From positions 3,454,805 to 3,518,804 of the forward strand of contig NW_006497083.1 of the NCBI RefSeq assembly GCF_000471905.2: a DNA stretch of 64,000 nucleotides, given 5' to 3'. Of the stretch, positions 34,901-40,162 are shown piece by piece; positions within the stretch are counted from its first letter, which is position 1, and every line of letters begins with the position of its first letter. The notes beneath the pieces were generated by a model. That model made no database searches, was not told the origin of the DNA, and saw only the letters and a list, made by a program, of their open reading frames with translations. Made by a program: the position numbers and the translations under genes. Source of the stretch: Amborella trichopoda (Eukaryota; Streptophyta; Magnoliopsida; Amborellales; Amborellaceae).

Positions 34901-35349
34901 AACATAAAATGAGCTGGTGGGACACAATGGGAATTGGTCCATATTGAAAGGGCAAGTTATATGCATTTCTTAATTTTTGAACTTAGATGTCACCCGACAC
35001 TGTATCATGATAATATGCGTATGAAGCTATTACCCGTTCCATTATATTTCAAGGTGTGCATCTCCTTACGTGACTAACCATGCAATTGATTTTCTCTCTT
35101 TCCCTCCCTCTCCCTCACCCCACACACATTATGTGTAGTTTTTTTTTTTTTTTTTTTGGGGTTTTGATTTTGATGTTGATGTTTTGTTTTCTTTCTTTTG
35201 GGTGTTGCAGGGTGTTTAAGCATGCTGAGCGGATCAATGCCAGCAAGCTGATACTCGTTGGAGACTCTGAGTGGCAACGAGGAATGGTTCGAGTGAAGAA
35301 TCTCTGTTCAAGGGAAGAATCTGACCTCCCACTTCATGAATTGGAATGA
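1833..35349 (+). CDS. HRS1: Histidyl-tRNA synthetase, organellar type (3' nine exons)
   Basis: Class II aminoacyl-tRNA synthetase that charges tRNA-His; the plant organellar form is expected in chloroplast and mitochondrion. Exons: 1833-1921, 2116-2245, 4626-4718, 6380-6454, 7739-7856, 14703-14845, 15852-15980, 34060-34223, 35211-35349. All junctions are GT-AG and the phases agree, giving 359 residues and a TGA. Visible motifs are [10 protein letters not shown] and GQCWRYER with [14 protein letters not shown] (motif 2), [12 protein letters not shown] (histidine loop), CGGGRYD, and CGFGFGDA (motif 3). The last two exons are the anticodon-binding domain. The transit peptide and first part of the catalytic domain lie left of the window. 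No frame is broken, so the gene looks functional despite introns of 6.8 and 18.1 kb filled with transposons. The PPR gene follows 178 bp downstream. Confidence 0.93.
2116..2245 (+). CDS. HRS1: HisRS exon b (motif 2, QCWRYER)
   Basis: Completes the split Gly codon and encodes [20 protein letters not shown], then [23 protein letters not shown]. This is the ATP and histidine contact region. Acceptor TCTAG; donor GTATGC at 2246, phase 0. Confidence 0.9.
2626..4355 (-). mobile_element. RTE-clade LINE, 5'-truncated, internally deleted
   Basis: Reading right to left: an endonuclease C-terminus near 4355-4250 ([10 protein letters not shown]), a linker at 4240-3989 (HPRTWWWN), an RT fingers segment at 3761-3345 ([12 protein letters not shown] then [23 protein letters not shown]), and a 3' RT/thumb segment at 3095-2742 ([17 protein letters not shown] then [20 protein letters not shown]). 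The palm with the catalytic FADD is missing between 3345 and 3240. The 3' end is the (ATG)n microsatellite typical of RTE at 2626-2636. It is dead, with several stops and frameshifts. It lies in a HisRS intron, antisense to the gene. Confidence 0.85.
4626..4718 (+). CDS. HRS1: HisRS exon c
   Basis: 31 codons in phase 0: [20 protein letters not shown] then [11 protein letters not shown]. This is the insertion-domain start of bacterial-type HisRS. Acceptor TCTGCAG; donor GTCAAC at 4719. Confidence 0.9.
5368..5516. repeat. Tandem repeat, 62-63 bp, 2.4 copies
   Basis: Units start at 5368, 5430 and 5493 (ATGCACATTTTCTAGAGCC...). Units 1 and 2 are almost identical; the third is cut after 24 bases. 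Intronic. Confidence 0.85.
5517..6379. other. Intron with an unassigned Pro/His/Gln-rich reverse frame
   Basis: On the - strand, 5808-5491 reads as a low-complexity Pro/Ser/His/Gln-rich peptide with no recognisable domain. It could be a fragment of a captured or decayed gene, or chance. The rest to 6379 is AT-rich intron. Confidence 0.35.
6380..6454 (+). CDS. HRS1: HisRS exon d
   Basis: 25 codons, [20 protein letters not shown] then IIIDK, phase 0. Acceptor GACTCAG; donor GTTAGT at 6455. Confidence 0.9.
6577..7266. mobile_element. hAT-like non-autonomous element with CCTAGG-rich ends
   Basis: Flanked by 8-bp direct repeats GGATATTA (6569-6576) and GGATACTA (7267-7274), one mismatch. The ends are imperfect inverted repeats (left AGATAGATGGAAAAAAAC, right AAGATTGTAAAAACATC on the other strand). 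About 150 bp next to the left end and 70 bp next to the right end are rich in GCCTAGG/CACCTAGG motifs; the centre is AT-rich with a poly-T and an (ACATGTATAT)-like stretch. No transposase. A relative lies at 17300-17920. Confidence 0.6.
7739..7856 (+). CDS. HRS1: HisRS exon e
   Basis: 39 codons plus one base: [20 protein letters not shown] then [19 protein letters not shown]. Acceptor TTTTACAG; donor GTTTGT at 7857, phase 1. The next intron is 6846 bp. Confidence 0.9.
7916..8120. repeat. Tandem duplication, 105 bp
   Basis: Copies begin GCCATCATTACAGTCATC at 7916 and 8021 and stay alignable to about 8120. It starts 60 bp after a HisRS donor site and is non-coding. Confidence 0.85.
8500..9221. 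mobile_element. hAT-superfamily-like MITE, copy 1 (8-bp TSD)
   Basis: Begins CATAGTTGTTGGGTACGGG and ends CCCGGTAACTATG, so the ends are inverted repeats (CATAGTT/AACTATG). The perfect 8-bp target duplication GTTCTAAC is at 8492-8499 and 9222-9229. It is 722 bp with no transposase frame. The interior is a degenerate array of short GATCC, GGATCG and GCGAG motifs. A second copy is at 48588-49218. The 8-bp TSD is the hAT-superfamily size; the CA...TG termini are family-specific. Confidence 0.85.
9231..9242 (+). other. LTR-retrotransposon primer-binding-site-like motif
   Basis: TGGTATTAGAGC differs by one base from the initiator-Met-tRNA PBS core common in plant Copia elements. It directly follows TTCTAACA, a usual LTR 3' terminus. 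Left of the inserted MITE, 8390-8500 contains a TATA-like TATATTGTATAAAAAGG. A degraded LTR is therefore likely left of 8499, but its start was not found. Confidence 0.45.
9243..11140. other. Intronic, no gene recognised
   Basis: AT-rich sequence with a few low-complexity stretches (TG/CA-rich at 10480-10580 and 11010-11100, poly-T at 10660 and 10826). 9243-10260 may be the remains of the LTR element whose PBS-like motif is at 9231. At 10915-11000 there are three degenerate GGCCGCTTGACCTATA units. No coding similarity was recognised. Confidence 0.4.
11141..11288. repeat. Dispersed intron duplication, copy 1 (split by RTE)
   Basis: ACAATAGGGCACA... matches 13990-14160 through GTTATCAGTCTCATTA and TGTTTTAATGAAATT. 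It resumes after the RTE insertion at 12321 (ATCAATTGTGATGGAAAG). Copy 2 is uninterrupted. Confidence 0.8.
11289..12320 (+). mobile_element. RTE-clade LINE fragment with target duplication
   Basis: The RT segment reads [20 protein letters not shown] then [15 protein letters not shown] (RT motif A), a palm with [20 protein letters not shown], and after several stops a 3' part with [13 protein letters not shown] sequence at 12060. The FADD box (near 11660) is destroyed. It ends in (GATGAT)n at 12295-12320. Imperfect 15-bp flanking repeats TGCTGTATTAATTGT (11274-11288) and TGCTCTATCAATTGT (12321-12335) fit a target site duplication. It is 5'-truncated within RT and dead. Confidence 0.85.
12367..12990. 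repeat. Tandem duplication, unit about 369 bp
   Basis: 12367-12620 and 12735-12988 share ATAACTAGGARAAACCT, AAGCTAGGGTTCCA, and TATTAAATGTCCA...ATTAAATGAC. They differ by small indels. Non-coding; perhaps part of an old LTR. Confidence 0.75.
12991..13989. other. Intron with a possible SINE near 13640-13760
   Basis: Mostly AT-rich. At 13661-13700 TGGTAGATTGAG and, about 35 bp on, GTTCAAATCCC resemble RNA polymerase III A and B boxes, as in tRNA-derived SINEs. No tail or flanking duplication could be fixed, so this is weak. Confidence 0.3.
13990..14160. repeat. Dispersed intron duplication, copy 2
   Basis: Uninterrupted partner of 11141-11288/12321-12360, preceded by a similar CA/TG-rich stretch. 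It shows the pre-insertion sequence (GATTGATTGCCCGATCAATTG) for the RTE copy. Confidence 0.8.
14703..14845 (+). CDS. HRS1: HisRS exon f (histidine loop)
   Basis: [20 protein letters not shown] then [20 protein letters not shown] and YYTGVVFE. Carries the [12 protein letters not shown] signature that binds the histidyl moiety. Acceptor AATGTAG; donor GTATTG at 14846, phase 0. Confidence 0.92.
15852..15980 (+). CDS. HRS1: HisRS exon g (GGGRYD and motif 3)
   Basis: 43 codons: [20 protein letters not shown] then [20 protein letters not shown] and IFE. Acceptor TTTGTAG; donor GTAAGA at 15981. The next intron runs 18,079 bp to 34059. Confidence 0.92.
17300..17920. mobile_element. hAT-like non-autonomous element, CCTAGG-rich, inside L1 A
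   Basis: GC-rich arrays of GCCTAGTGCCCAG/GGCGCCTAGG type lie at both ends in inverted sense (17310-17375 and 17805-17910) around an AT-rich centre. Outside it the L1 frame reads on (FHKC then YELALKKDN), with CAAATGCT (17292-17299) and ACAATGCT (17921-17928) as an imperfect target duplication. Related to 6577-7266. Confidence 0.6.
18569..19414 (+). pseudogene. L1 B reverse transcriptase, N-terminal segment
   Basis: Open from the truncated 5' end of L1 B to a TAG at 19412-19414. Contains [77 protein letters not shown] and [16 protein letters not shown] (motif A). After the stop the frame continues with [12 protein letters not shown] and [11 protein letters not shown] (19540-19590), so the catalytic YADD is kept but a nonsense codon separates it. 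Target-primed reverse transcription enzyme; cannot be made whole from this copy. Confidence 0.85.
19415..21666 (+). pseudogene. L1 B ORF2 remainder: YADD, zf-RVT, RNase H
   Basis: Follows the nonsense codon at 19412. YADD at 19564-19575. Frameshifts near 19725-19985 split the region before the zf-RVT domain ([16 protein letters not shown] then [20 protein letters not shown], 20550-20700; SLCPFC). RNase H ([28 protein letters not shown] at 21383; [20 protein letters not shown] at 21508) ends at the stop at 21664-21666. A C-terminal RNase H is usual for plant L1. Confidence 0.8.
23315..23600 (-). mobile_element. L1 fragment, opposite strand (linker before RNase H)
   Basis: On the - strand it reads [20 protein letters not shown] then [20 protein letters not shown] and FFGNWIEL, the usual segment between zf-RVT and RNase H of plant L1. 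It abuts L1 A head-on. The order (5' part on +, 3' part inverted) is not a twin-priming order, so it is probably a separate piece or a later inversion. Confidence 0.55.
23871..24140. repeat. Tandem repeat, 138 bp, two copies, CT-rich
   Basis: TCTCTCTTCACTTATATACC recurs at 23871 and 24009, each followed by CT-rich sequence and CCKGATAACC...TCACCTC.GTGAAAT. Internal to the Pack-MULE. Resembles duplicated plant 5' leader or promoter DNA. Confidence 0.8.
24240..24789. repeat. AT-rich MITE-like repeat, family copy 1
   Basis: GC-rich ends with CCGGTTAACC-type motifs and an AT-rich core (ACAAATTGATTCATTAAAAT, CATTTGAATGTGTTTTGTTT). The right end on the - strand is CAGTGTTCGCAAAATCAAAC. The core aligns with 44100-44400 (same strand) and 45100-45420 (inverted). 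Target duplications were not resolved. Confidence 0.55.
24717..25131 (-). pseudogene. LUL: LUL/LOG2-type RING E3 ligase, N-terminal exon fragment
   Basis: From the ATG at 25131: [20 protein letters not shown], a Gln-rich stretch, then [20 protein letters not shown] and (NP) repeats to about residue 114. MGN (possible N-myristoylation), the His/Arg run and NRYVFAxATPxxPPQ.PNPN match the start of LOG2-LIKE UBIQUITIN LIGASES. From residue 115 (24789) the frame enters the MITE-like repeat ([12 protein letters not shown]...) and stops at 24717, giving a 138-residue chimeric frame. The substrate-binding middle and the RING are absent. A captured piece, not a working ligase; whether it is transcribed is unknown. 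Confidence 0.65.
24855..24935. repeat. (TTAGGG)n array inside captured exon
   Basis: Two TTAGGG units at 24855-24870 and about seven at 24895-24935. Read on the - strand they encode (Asn-Pro)n in the LUL fragment. The flanks (TGCGAASTATCATGG) are duplicated, so a 39-40 bp unit has also been repeated. Confidence 0.85.
25132..25430 (-). promoter_or_regulatory. Captured LUL 5' leader/promoter-like DNA
   Basis: Upstream of the LUL fragment ATG, the - strand is CT-rich (CTCTCTCTCTTTCTCTTTCT near 25225-25245), typical of plant 5' leaders, and runs to the right Pack-MULE end. A start site cannot be placed. Confidence 0.4.
25942..27681 (+). pseudogene. L1 C ORF1 remains (DUF4283-like, then Pro/Ser-rich)
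   Basis: 25942-26247 reads [20 protein letters not shown] then YVAVHWKSA, matching the plant L1 ORF1 nucleic-acid-binding domain (W.....F..IG...G..V.VD). After shifts, 26587-27681 is a 364-residue open frame of almost only Pro, Ser, Leu and Thr, the usual unstructured tail of plant L1 ORF1. No zinc knuckle could be read. Not a host gene. Confidence 0.55.
28073..28837 (+). pseudogene. L1 C endonuclease domain
   Basis: [20 protein letters not shown] then [18 protein letters not shown] is the start of the APE-like endonuclease (N, E residues present). It shifts frame near 28390 ([20 protein letters not shown]) and 28560 ([20 protein letters not shown] then [18 protein letters not shown]) and enters the gap. 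Nicks target DNA in the active family. Confidence 0.8.
28838..29367. other. Assembly gap (530 N)
   Basis: Run of N inside the L1 C endonuclease-RT linker. Any translation across it is meaningless. Confidence 0.99.
29370..32440 (+). pseudogene. L1 C reverse transcriptase, zf-RVT and RNase H, frameshifted
   Basis: [17 protein letters not shown] at the gap edge, then [19 protein letters not shown] (29520), [18 protein letters not shown] (29690), [20 protein letters not shown] (29890), and a decayed palm (FADD is not readable near 30415). [20 protein letters not shown] (30740), [20 protein letters not shown] and RFWLDLWIG follow. zf-[23 protein letters not shown]. RNase [21 protein letters not shown] (32060). 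At least six shifts or stops. Confidence 0.8.
32701..32736 (+). other. Conserved L1 3'-end hairpin (copy in L1 C)
   Basis: GGGTAGGGG, CCCAAAT loop, CCCC, ATTGAC, TTACCC. The inner stem GGGG/CCCC and outer stem GGGTA/TACCC can form. L1 B ends with the same arrangement at 21701-21733. Confidence 0.55.
32770..33590. mobile_element. L1-type LINE D with twin-priming inversion
   Basis: 32758-33070 on the - strand is zf-RVT ([20 protein letters not shown] then [20 protein letters not shown]). From about 33085 on the + strand it is RNase H ([25 protein letters not shown], then [28 protein letters not shown]) to about 33290. Since zf-RVT precedes RNase H in ORF2, the order inverted-5' part then 3' part is exactly a twin-priming product. 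A hairpin TGTAACCA/TGGTTACA lies near the 3' end at 33550-33573. Sits in the tail of L1 C. Confidence 0.75.
33591..34059. other. End of the 18-kb HisRS intron
   Basis: AT-rich, with a 49-bp tandem duplication at 33689-33786 (GATGAGATCCTGTCTTNCTT...). A poly-pyrimidine-poor but usable acceptor TATATACAG ends at 34059. Confidence 0.6.
34060..34223 (+). CDS. HRS1: HisRS exon h (anticodon-binding domain)
   Basis: [20 protein letters not shown] then [20 protein letters not shown] and [15 protein letters not shown]. Start of the HGTP anticodon-binding fold. Donor GTATCA at 34224; phase 2 (TG of a Trp codon). Confidence 0.92.
34224..35210. other. Last HisRS intron
   Basis: 987 bp. (CA) and (CT) microsatellites near 34265-34310; poly-T at 35139-35158, 50 bp before the acceptor GGTGTTGCAG. 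No gene. Confidence 0.8.
35211..35349 (+). CDS. HRS1: HisRS last exon
   Basis: Completes the Trp codon, then [20 protein letters not shown] and [28 protein letters not shown] at 35347-35349. End of the anticodon-binding domain. A polyadenylation-like AATAAA is at 35361-35367 region (AAATAAACC). Confidence 0.92.
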
Positions 35350-35459
35350 TGAGGAATACCTAAAATAAACCCCTTTTAAATCTCATTCTTTATTTGGTTT
35401 CTTCTATACTTCTTATTGTTGACTTAAAATTGCTAGAGGTGTGAAACTTGAGAGTGGGT

Positions 35460-35540
35460 TATCAATGAAAATCACGTATTTCAAATTGTTGATCAATGAA
35501 AATCACACATTTCAAATTGTTGATCAATGAAATCATATAT
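35460..35540 (+). repeat. 31-bp tandem repeat carrying the PPR start codon
   Basis: Units TCAATGAAAATCACRYATTT begin at 35463, 35494 and 35525 (third unit lacks one A and diverges after 20 bp). Each contains an ATG (35465, 35496, 35527). Since 31 is not a multiple of three, they lie in different frames; only the third is in frame with the PPR protein. Confidence 0.85.
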
Positions 35541-37728
35541 TCAATGCAAGCTTTACTGCACTTCTATTATCTCAGCCAATTCCAGGTTAACCCAATTTGC
35601 TAAAAATGGCGATATCAAGATGGCTCGCAAGGTGTTTGATGAAATGCGTGATAGAAACATTGCATCATGGAATTCTATGATAAGTGGGTATTTCCAAAAT
35701 GGTCAACCACAAGAAGCAAGAAATGTGTTTGAGAGAATGCCAGAGAAGAATATAATCACCTGGAATGGGATGATTACTGGTTACATGGCCCATGGCATGA
35801 TAGAAGATGCCCAAAAAGCCTTTGAGAGCATGCACGAAAGGAATGTTGTGTCATGGACTTCCATGGTTAGGGGGTATTTGCATCACGGCATGGTGAAAGA
35901 TGCAGAGGCTTTGTTTTGGGTGATGCCTGAGAAGAACGTCATCTCGTGGACAGTAATGATGGGGGGCCTCATCCAGGACCATCGGATTGATGAGGCTCGT
36001 GCTTTATTTGACAAGATGCCTGAGAAGGATGTGGTCATGTGGACTAATCTAGTCATGGGTTATTCTCAAGAGGGAAGAATCGCAGAAGCGCGTGATTTAT
36101 TTGATGAGATGCCCTATAGAAATGTCATTTCTTGGACCACCATGATTTCAGGGTATGCCCAAAATGGAATGGTGGATATAGCTAGGAAGTTATTTGAGGT
36201 CATGCCATGGAGGAATGAAGTTACATGGACTGCTATGTTAACGGGTTATACACAATGTGGGCGTACTGAGGAGGCGGTGGAGTTACTTAGGAGAATGCCA
36301 GAGAGAAGTTTGATTGCTTGCAATGCCATGCTTGTTGGGTACGCTCAGAATGGGAAGCTTTTGGATGCACAGAGATTGTTTAGTGGGATGAGAGTGAAAG
36401 ATGATGCTTCATGGGCAGCCATGATTGATGGGTATGCAAAATGGGGGTTGGTGAGAGAGGCTATGAATGCATTTGAGGAGGCTCCTGAAAAGACCCCTAC
36501 CTTATGGGGTGCTATGATCAAGGGAAATGGGCGCAATGGCCTTGAATTGGAGGCCCTCAATCTTTTCATGCAAATGCAAAAATATGGTATCATGCCAACT
36601 CACTCCACGGTAATCACAGCACTGACTGTATGCGCTAGTCTTGCCCTTTTGGATAAGGGGAAGCAAATTCACTCTTATGTGATGAAGTTAGGGTTCCATT
36701 TAGATGTGTTTGTTGCTTCATGTCTAATCACAATGTACTTCAAGTGTGGCAATCTATGCAATGCCCATGATATCTTCATGCGATCCCACGAGAGAGACGT
36801 CGTGATGTGGAATGCCATGATTACAGGATATGCACAGCATGGGTTAGGGCACGAAGCCCTCAAATTCTTTTACAGTTTGTGTGAAACACAAAAAGACATA
36901 GCCCCAGATGCAGTTACCTTTGTTGGGGTACTCACTGCTTGTAGCTATACTGGGAGAGTAGCTGAAGGCTGGCGTGTGTTGGAGTCAATGAGTAGGGACT
37001 TTTCAATCGAGCCAAAAACCGAGCATTATGCTTGCATGGTGGACCTCCTAGGAAGAGCAGGCTACCTCAATGAGGCTATGGATTTAATTAGGTCTATGCC
37101 TTGTGAGCCTGATGCTGTAGTTTGGGGTGCATTGCTTGGTGGGTGTAGAACCCATGCAAACATGGATTTGGCTGAGGTTGCAGCCAAGAAACTCCTCATG
37201 CTCGAGCCCACAAATTCGGGCCCTTATGTGTTGCTCTCTAACTTGTATGCATCTGGTGAGAGATGGGGTGAGGTGGAAGAGCTTAGGAAGATGATGAGAG
37301 AAAGGAATGTGAGGAAAGCAGTGGGTTGTAGTTGGATTGAAGTTGAGAAGAGGGTTCATGTATTTATGGGTGGCGATGTGAAGCATACCGAGCATGATAT
37401 GATCATGGGTGTGTTGGAGAGGTTGAGTGGGGCACTTAGAGAAGCAGGATATAAGGCGGATGGTAGATACGTGTTGCATGATGTTGATGATGAGGAGAAG
37501 GAGCAGAGTTTGGGAATGCATAGTGAAAAGATGGCTGTGGCTTTCGGGATCGCAAGAGTGCCAAGTGGGGTTCCTATTAGAGTGATGAAAAACCTCCGGG
37601 TTTGTGGCGATTGTCATGATGCAATCAAGCTGATCTCGAGGATCAGTGAGAGAAAGATAATTTTGAGGGATGCGAATAGGTTTCACCATTTCAAGAATGG
37701 TTCTTGTTCTTGTGGGGATTATTGGTGA
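35527..37728 (+). CDS. PPR protein, PLS class, DYW subgroup
   Basis: Intronless, 733 residues. After a short N-terminus come about 14 consecutive short PPR units with [W]NxMIxGYxxxG and EAxxLFxxMPExNVxSW patterns from residue 25 to 480. Then E and E+ domains (WGALLGGCRTHANMDLAEVA; KAVGCSWIEVEKRVHVFMGG) and a full DYW domain. The cytidine-deaminase-like residues are present: HSE in GMHSEKMAVAFG, CGDCH, and the CSCGDYW C-terminus. Layout matches the Arabidopsis At1g56690/At1g09410 group. Expected role: site-specific C-to-U editing in mitochondria or plastids. The start is the first ATG in frame, but it sits in a 31-bp repeat with two upstream out-of-frame ATGs; no clear transit peptide. Starts 178 bp after HisRS. 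Confidence 0.95.
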   Translation: MKSYIQCKLYCTSIISANSRLTQFAKNGDIKMARKVFDEMRDRNIASWNSMISGYFQNGQPQEARNVFERMPEKNIITWNGMITGYMAHGMIEDAQKAFESMHERNVVSWTSMVRGYLHHGMVKDAEALFWVMPEKNVISWTVMMGGLIQDHRIDEARALFDKMPEKDVVMWTNLVMGYSQEGRIAEARDLFDEMPYRNVISWTTMISGYAQNGMVDIARKLFEVMPWRNEVTWTAMLTGYTQCGRTEEAVELLRRMPERSLIACNAMLVGYAQNGKLLDAQRLFSGMRVKDDASWAAMIDGYAKWGLVREAMNAFEEAPEKTPTLWGAMIKGNGRNGLELEALNLFMQMQKYGIMPTHSTVITALTVCASLALLDKGKQIHSYVMKLGFHLDVFVASCLITMYFKCGNLCNAHDIFMRSHERDVVMWNAMITGYAQHGLGHEALKFFYSLCETQKDIAPDAVTFVGVLTACSYTGRVAEGWRVLESMSRDFSIEPKTEHYACMVDLLGRAGYLNEAMDLIRSMPCEPDAVVWGALLGGCRTHANMDLAEVAAKKLLMLEPTNSGPYVLLSNLYASGERWGEVEELRKMMRERNVRKAVGCSWIEVEKRVHVFMGGDVKHTEHDMIMGVLERLSGALREAGYKADGRYVLHDVDDEEKEQSLGMHSEKMAVAFGIARVPSGVPIRVMKNLRVCGDCHDAIKLISRISERKIILRDANRFHHFKNGSCSCGDYW

Positions 37729-38953
37729 GATTGGGTTGGGTTCATCTCTCTCTCTCTGTGGGATATTTACCCTATTGTAGGTGTATCTGGTCTAGTAAAC
37801 ATGTATGTGCTTAACTAATTTGATGAAAAAAGAGAGGAGATTAGGGACTAAAGAACCAATGCACATGTGTTGGCTTTCAAGGAAGGATTGAAACCATTAC
37901 AAGAAAGTTTCCGTCCTGGTATGGGCAAGTACACTCATAATGAATATTATATTACGATTCAATCAAGTGGAAGTATGCAATGAGACTATTTACCTTCGTA
38001 CAAGGTGGTCACACTTATTCTTGATCATTGGATGTCAAATTGATTGGCTGCATTTATTCCATTGATCAAGTTCAAACTTCAATTTTTTTTTTATTTTTTA
38101 ACTTTTTAACACACTTAAGCCATCAATTTCACATCGGATAGTTATAAGTAATTGGGACTTTTATAAAAGATAAACGGATTCATTGTATATAATCCCTTCA
38201 ATTAATCCCTACTTTTCCTCCAACTGTGCAACCCATTGATTGGATAATGATACTTTCCCCCCATATGGCTCAAGATATGCATCCACCATCAGCTTGACGT
38301 GGAACAATAGTGATGAGATATTGTGAACACCATGGTTATCAACATTGGAACAAATTGGTTGGTCCGACCAGTGAGACATGCAATTAATTGAAAACTGGTC
38401 AAAACATTGTTAACTAATTTTGTTTAACTAATTTTGACTACCAAATTGTTTTGACCTATTAGATCAGCTAATAACGTTGGGTAATTTTCTTTTATAATAT
38501 ATTTTATATTATAAAATTATTGTTACTTTTATTTTTTGAATAATTGGATTGGTTTAACTCAACTAGTACTTGATGACAACGGGTAACAATCAGAAGATGA
38601 AAAAAAAAGTTTGCAATTGTTGTTTGTAACCACTCTATGTTATTTTGGTTGGGGTTTGACGTGTATGGTTGTGATATAATTCAATTTGTTAGATTTTACA
38701 TTTAATGGTTAAAAATGATTGAAATTTCCTTGTATGGATAATAAATAATCTCATAATATGCAATCCCTTGAAAAAAAAAATGCTTTTAGAAGTTGTAACG
38801 TATGAAATTATAAACACAGCCAATATCAACAGAAGATCAGCTCCTGATATTATTATTATCCCTATGTAGCTCATCGTAACTTTTATAAAATGATTGTGGT
38901 AGAATTTTAAAAATGTTTTTTATTATGTAAATAAGTTATTTAATAAAAAATTA

Positions 38954-39072
38954 GAATTTTTATTCTCAATTTTGTACCCATATTTTACTAAATTGTGTAG
39001 GATTATTGAATTTTTATCCTCATTTTTGTGCCCATATTTTAATATATTGTGTAAGATTATTGAATTTTTAAT
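38954..39072. repeat. Tandem repeat, 54 bp, 2.2 copies
   Basis: Units GAATTTTTATTCTCAATTTT... start at 38954, 39008 and 39062 (last one partial). Confidence 0.85.
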
Positions 39073-39319
39073 TGTTTTTAGTAAATTTTATATTTTTTAA
39101 AAATCACGATCAACACATTGTAACACTCGCTATTCTTGACAGGACATTCTCAACTTCGAAGGCGTATCAAGCTATTTATTTACAGTGTCACTGAGCAACC
39201 TCCAAAAGCACAGCGTGAGTGATCACAATTATTATGCAAATGACTCATGTTCTTGCCCTCTTATTGCCCTTTCAAGAGTCTGAGAATAATCTCCAGAAAG
39301 AATGGAAATCGAAATCCCT

Positions 39320-39652
39320 GTTTTTAAAAATCATGGTCCCACAGTCCTAAAGGGCTGGAGAGGGGATCTACATCTAGGTTGGAATATCCGGAGTTTAGAT
39401 TTTCCATCTCTTTTTGGAAAATTAAGATCCCCAAAATCGAAAACATGAGGACACTAAAAACCATGATTTTGATGAAAATGATGGACCCAAACATTGGATT
39501 GAGGTCAAACCTGCGTTTTACAGAACCAAGTTTTGTAAAAGTAGGTTTGAAGCAGGCTGGCACTATCATGGCCTTGGCTGAGCCCCAGCCAGACCTTGAC
39601 CTAAGCCCTAGGTTTTCAGGTTGGGGACACCTGGCTCATTGCCACCCCTAGT
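39320..39652. repeat. Repeat with TGCCACCCCTA terminus
   Basis: Ends ...GGCTCATTGCCACCCCTAG at 39652. TGCCACCCCTA is a common terminus of plant hAT-like repeats, also found at 51190. The left end was not identified. Confidence 0.4.
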
Positions 39653-40002
39653 TGCAACTTAAGAGAGAGAGTACAGAGTAAATGATCCAAACAAACAATC
39701 AATTCAGAGAAAGAAAAGTATGTTTTGCTAGTGTACTCTTTTTTATACATAGTCTACAAACAATTTTACAATGTCTAAAGGACATACTTCAAAATACCCT
39801 TCTTTCTTGTCTTTTTTCTTTTTTTTTTTTTTTTTTTGACAATGACATACTTCGAAATACCTTACTTGGATTCGATGACCAACTTTTTGATCAACTTCCA
39901 AATACAATCACACTGTTGGATTCATACACATATATGAATTCCATGCTGAACCATGGTTAGACCCCACTCATGATCATCTCTATTTGTACCCTCTCCTATT
40001 TC

Positions 40003-40162
40003 TCATTTGGTGACAAAGGTTCCTATATAACTGAACCCCATGATGAAGAATGCTCCTGCTTGAAGAAATAGGTAAATGTAGAAATGGTCGTGGCCATACT
40101 TAACGTCGTAGATTGCACAATACAATAGATACATTCCCATTAACAGTTCTAATATGTGTATC
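40003..40162 (-). CDS. CSLA: CSLA exon 9
   Basis: [20 protein letters not shown] then [20 protein letters not shown] and [12 protein letters not shown], stop. Last membrane segments. Acceptor TTTACAG; it completes the AG|G Arg codon of exon 8. Confidence 0.9.

Larger units (their letters stand above)
37729..40002. other. Intergenic between PPR and CSLA (convergent)
   Basis: AT-rich. Contains a 54-bp tandem repeat (38954-39072), a stretch at 38340-38640 with GGTTGGTCCGACC-like motifs that may be a decayed repeat, and a repeat ending TTGCCACCCCTAG near 39650. No gene was recognised. Confidence 0.6.

Noticed and set aside
37084..37689. 201-residue reverse frame
   Set aside because: It is the complement of the PPR-DYW coding sequence and has no sensible composition.
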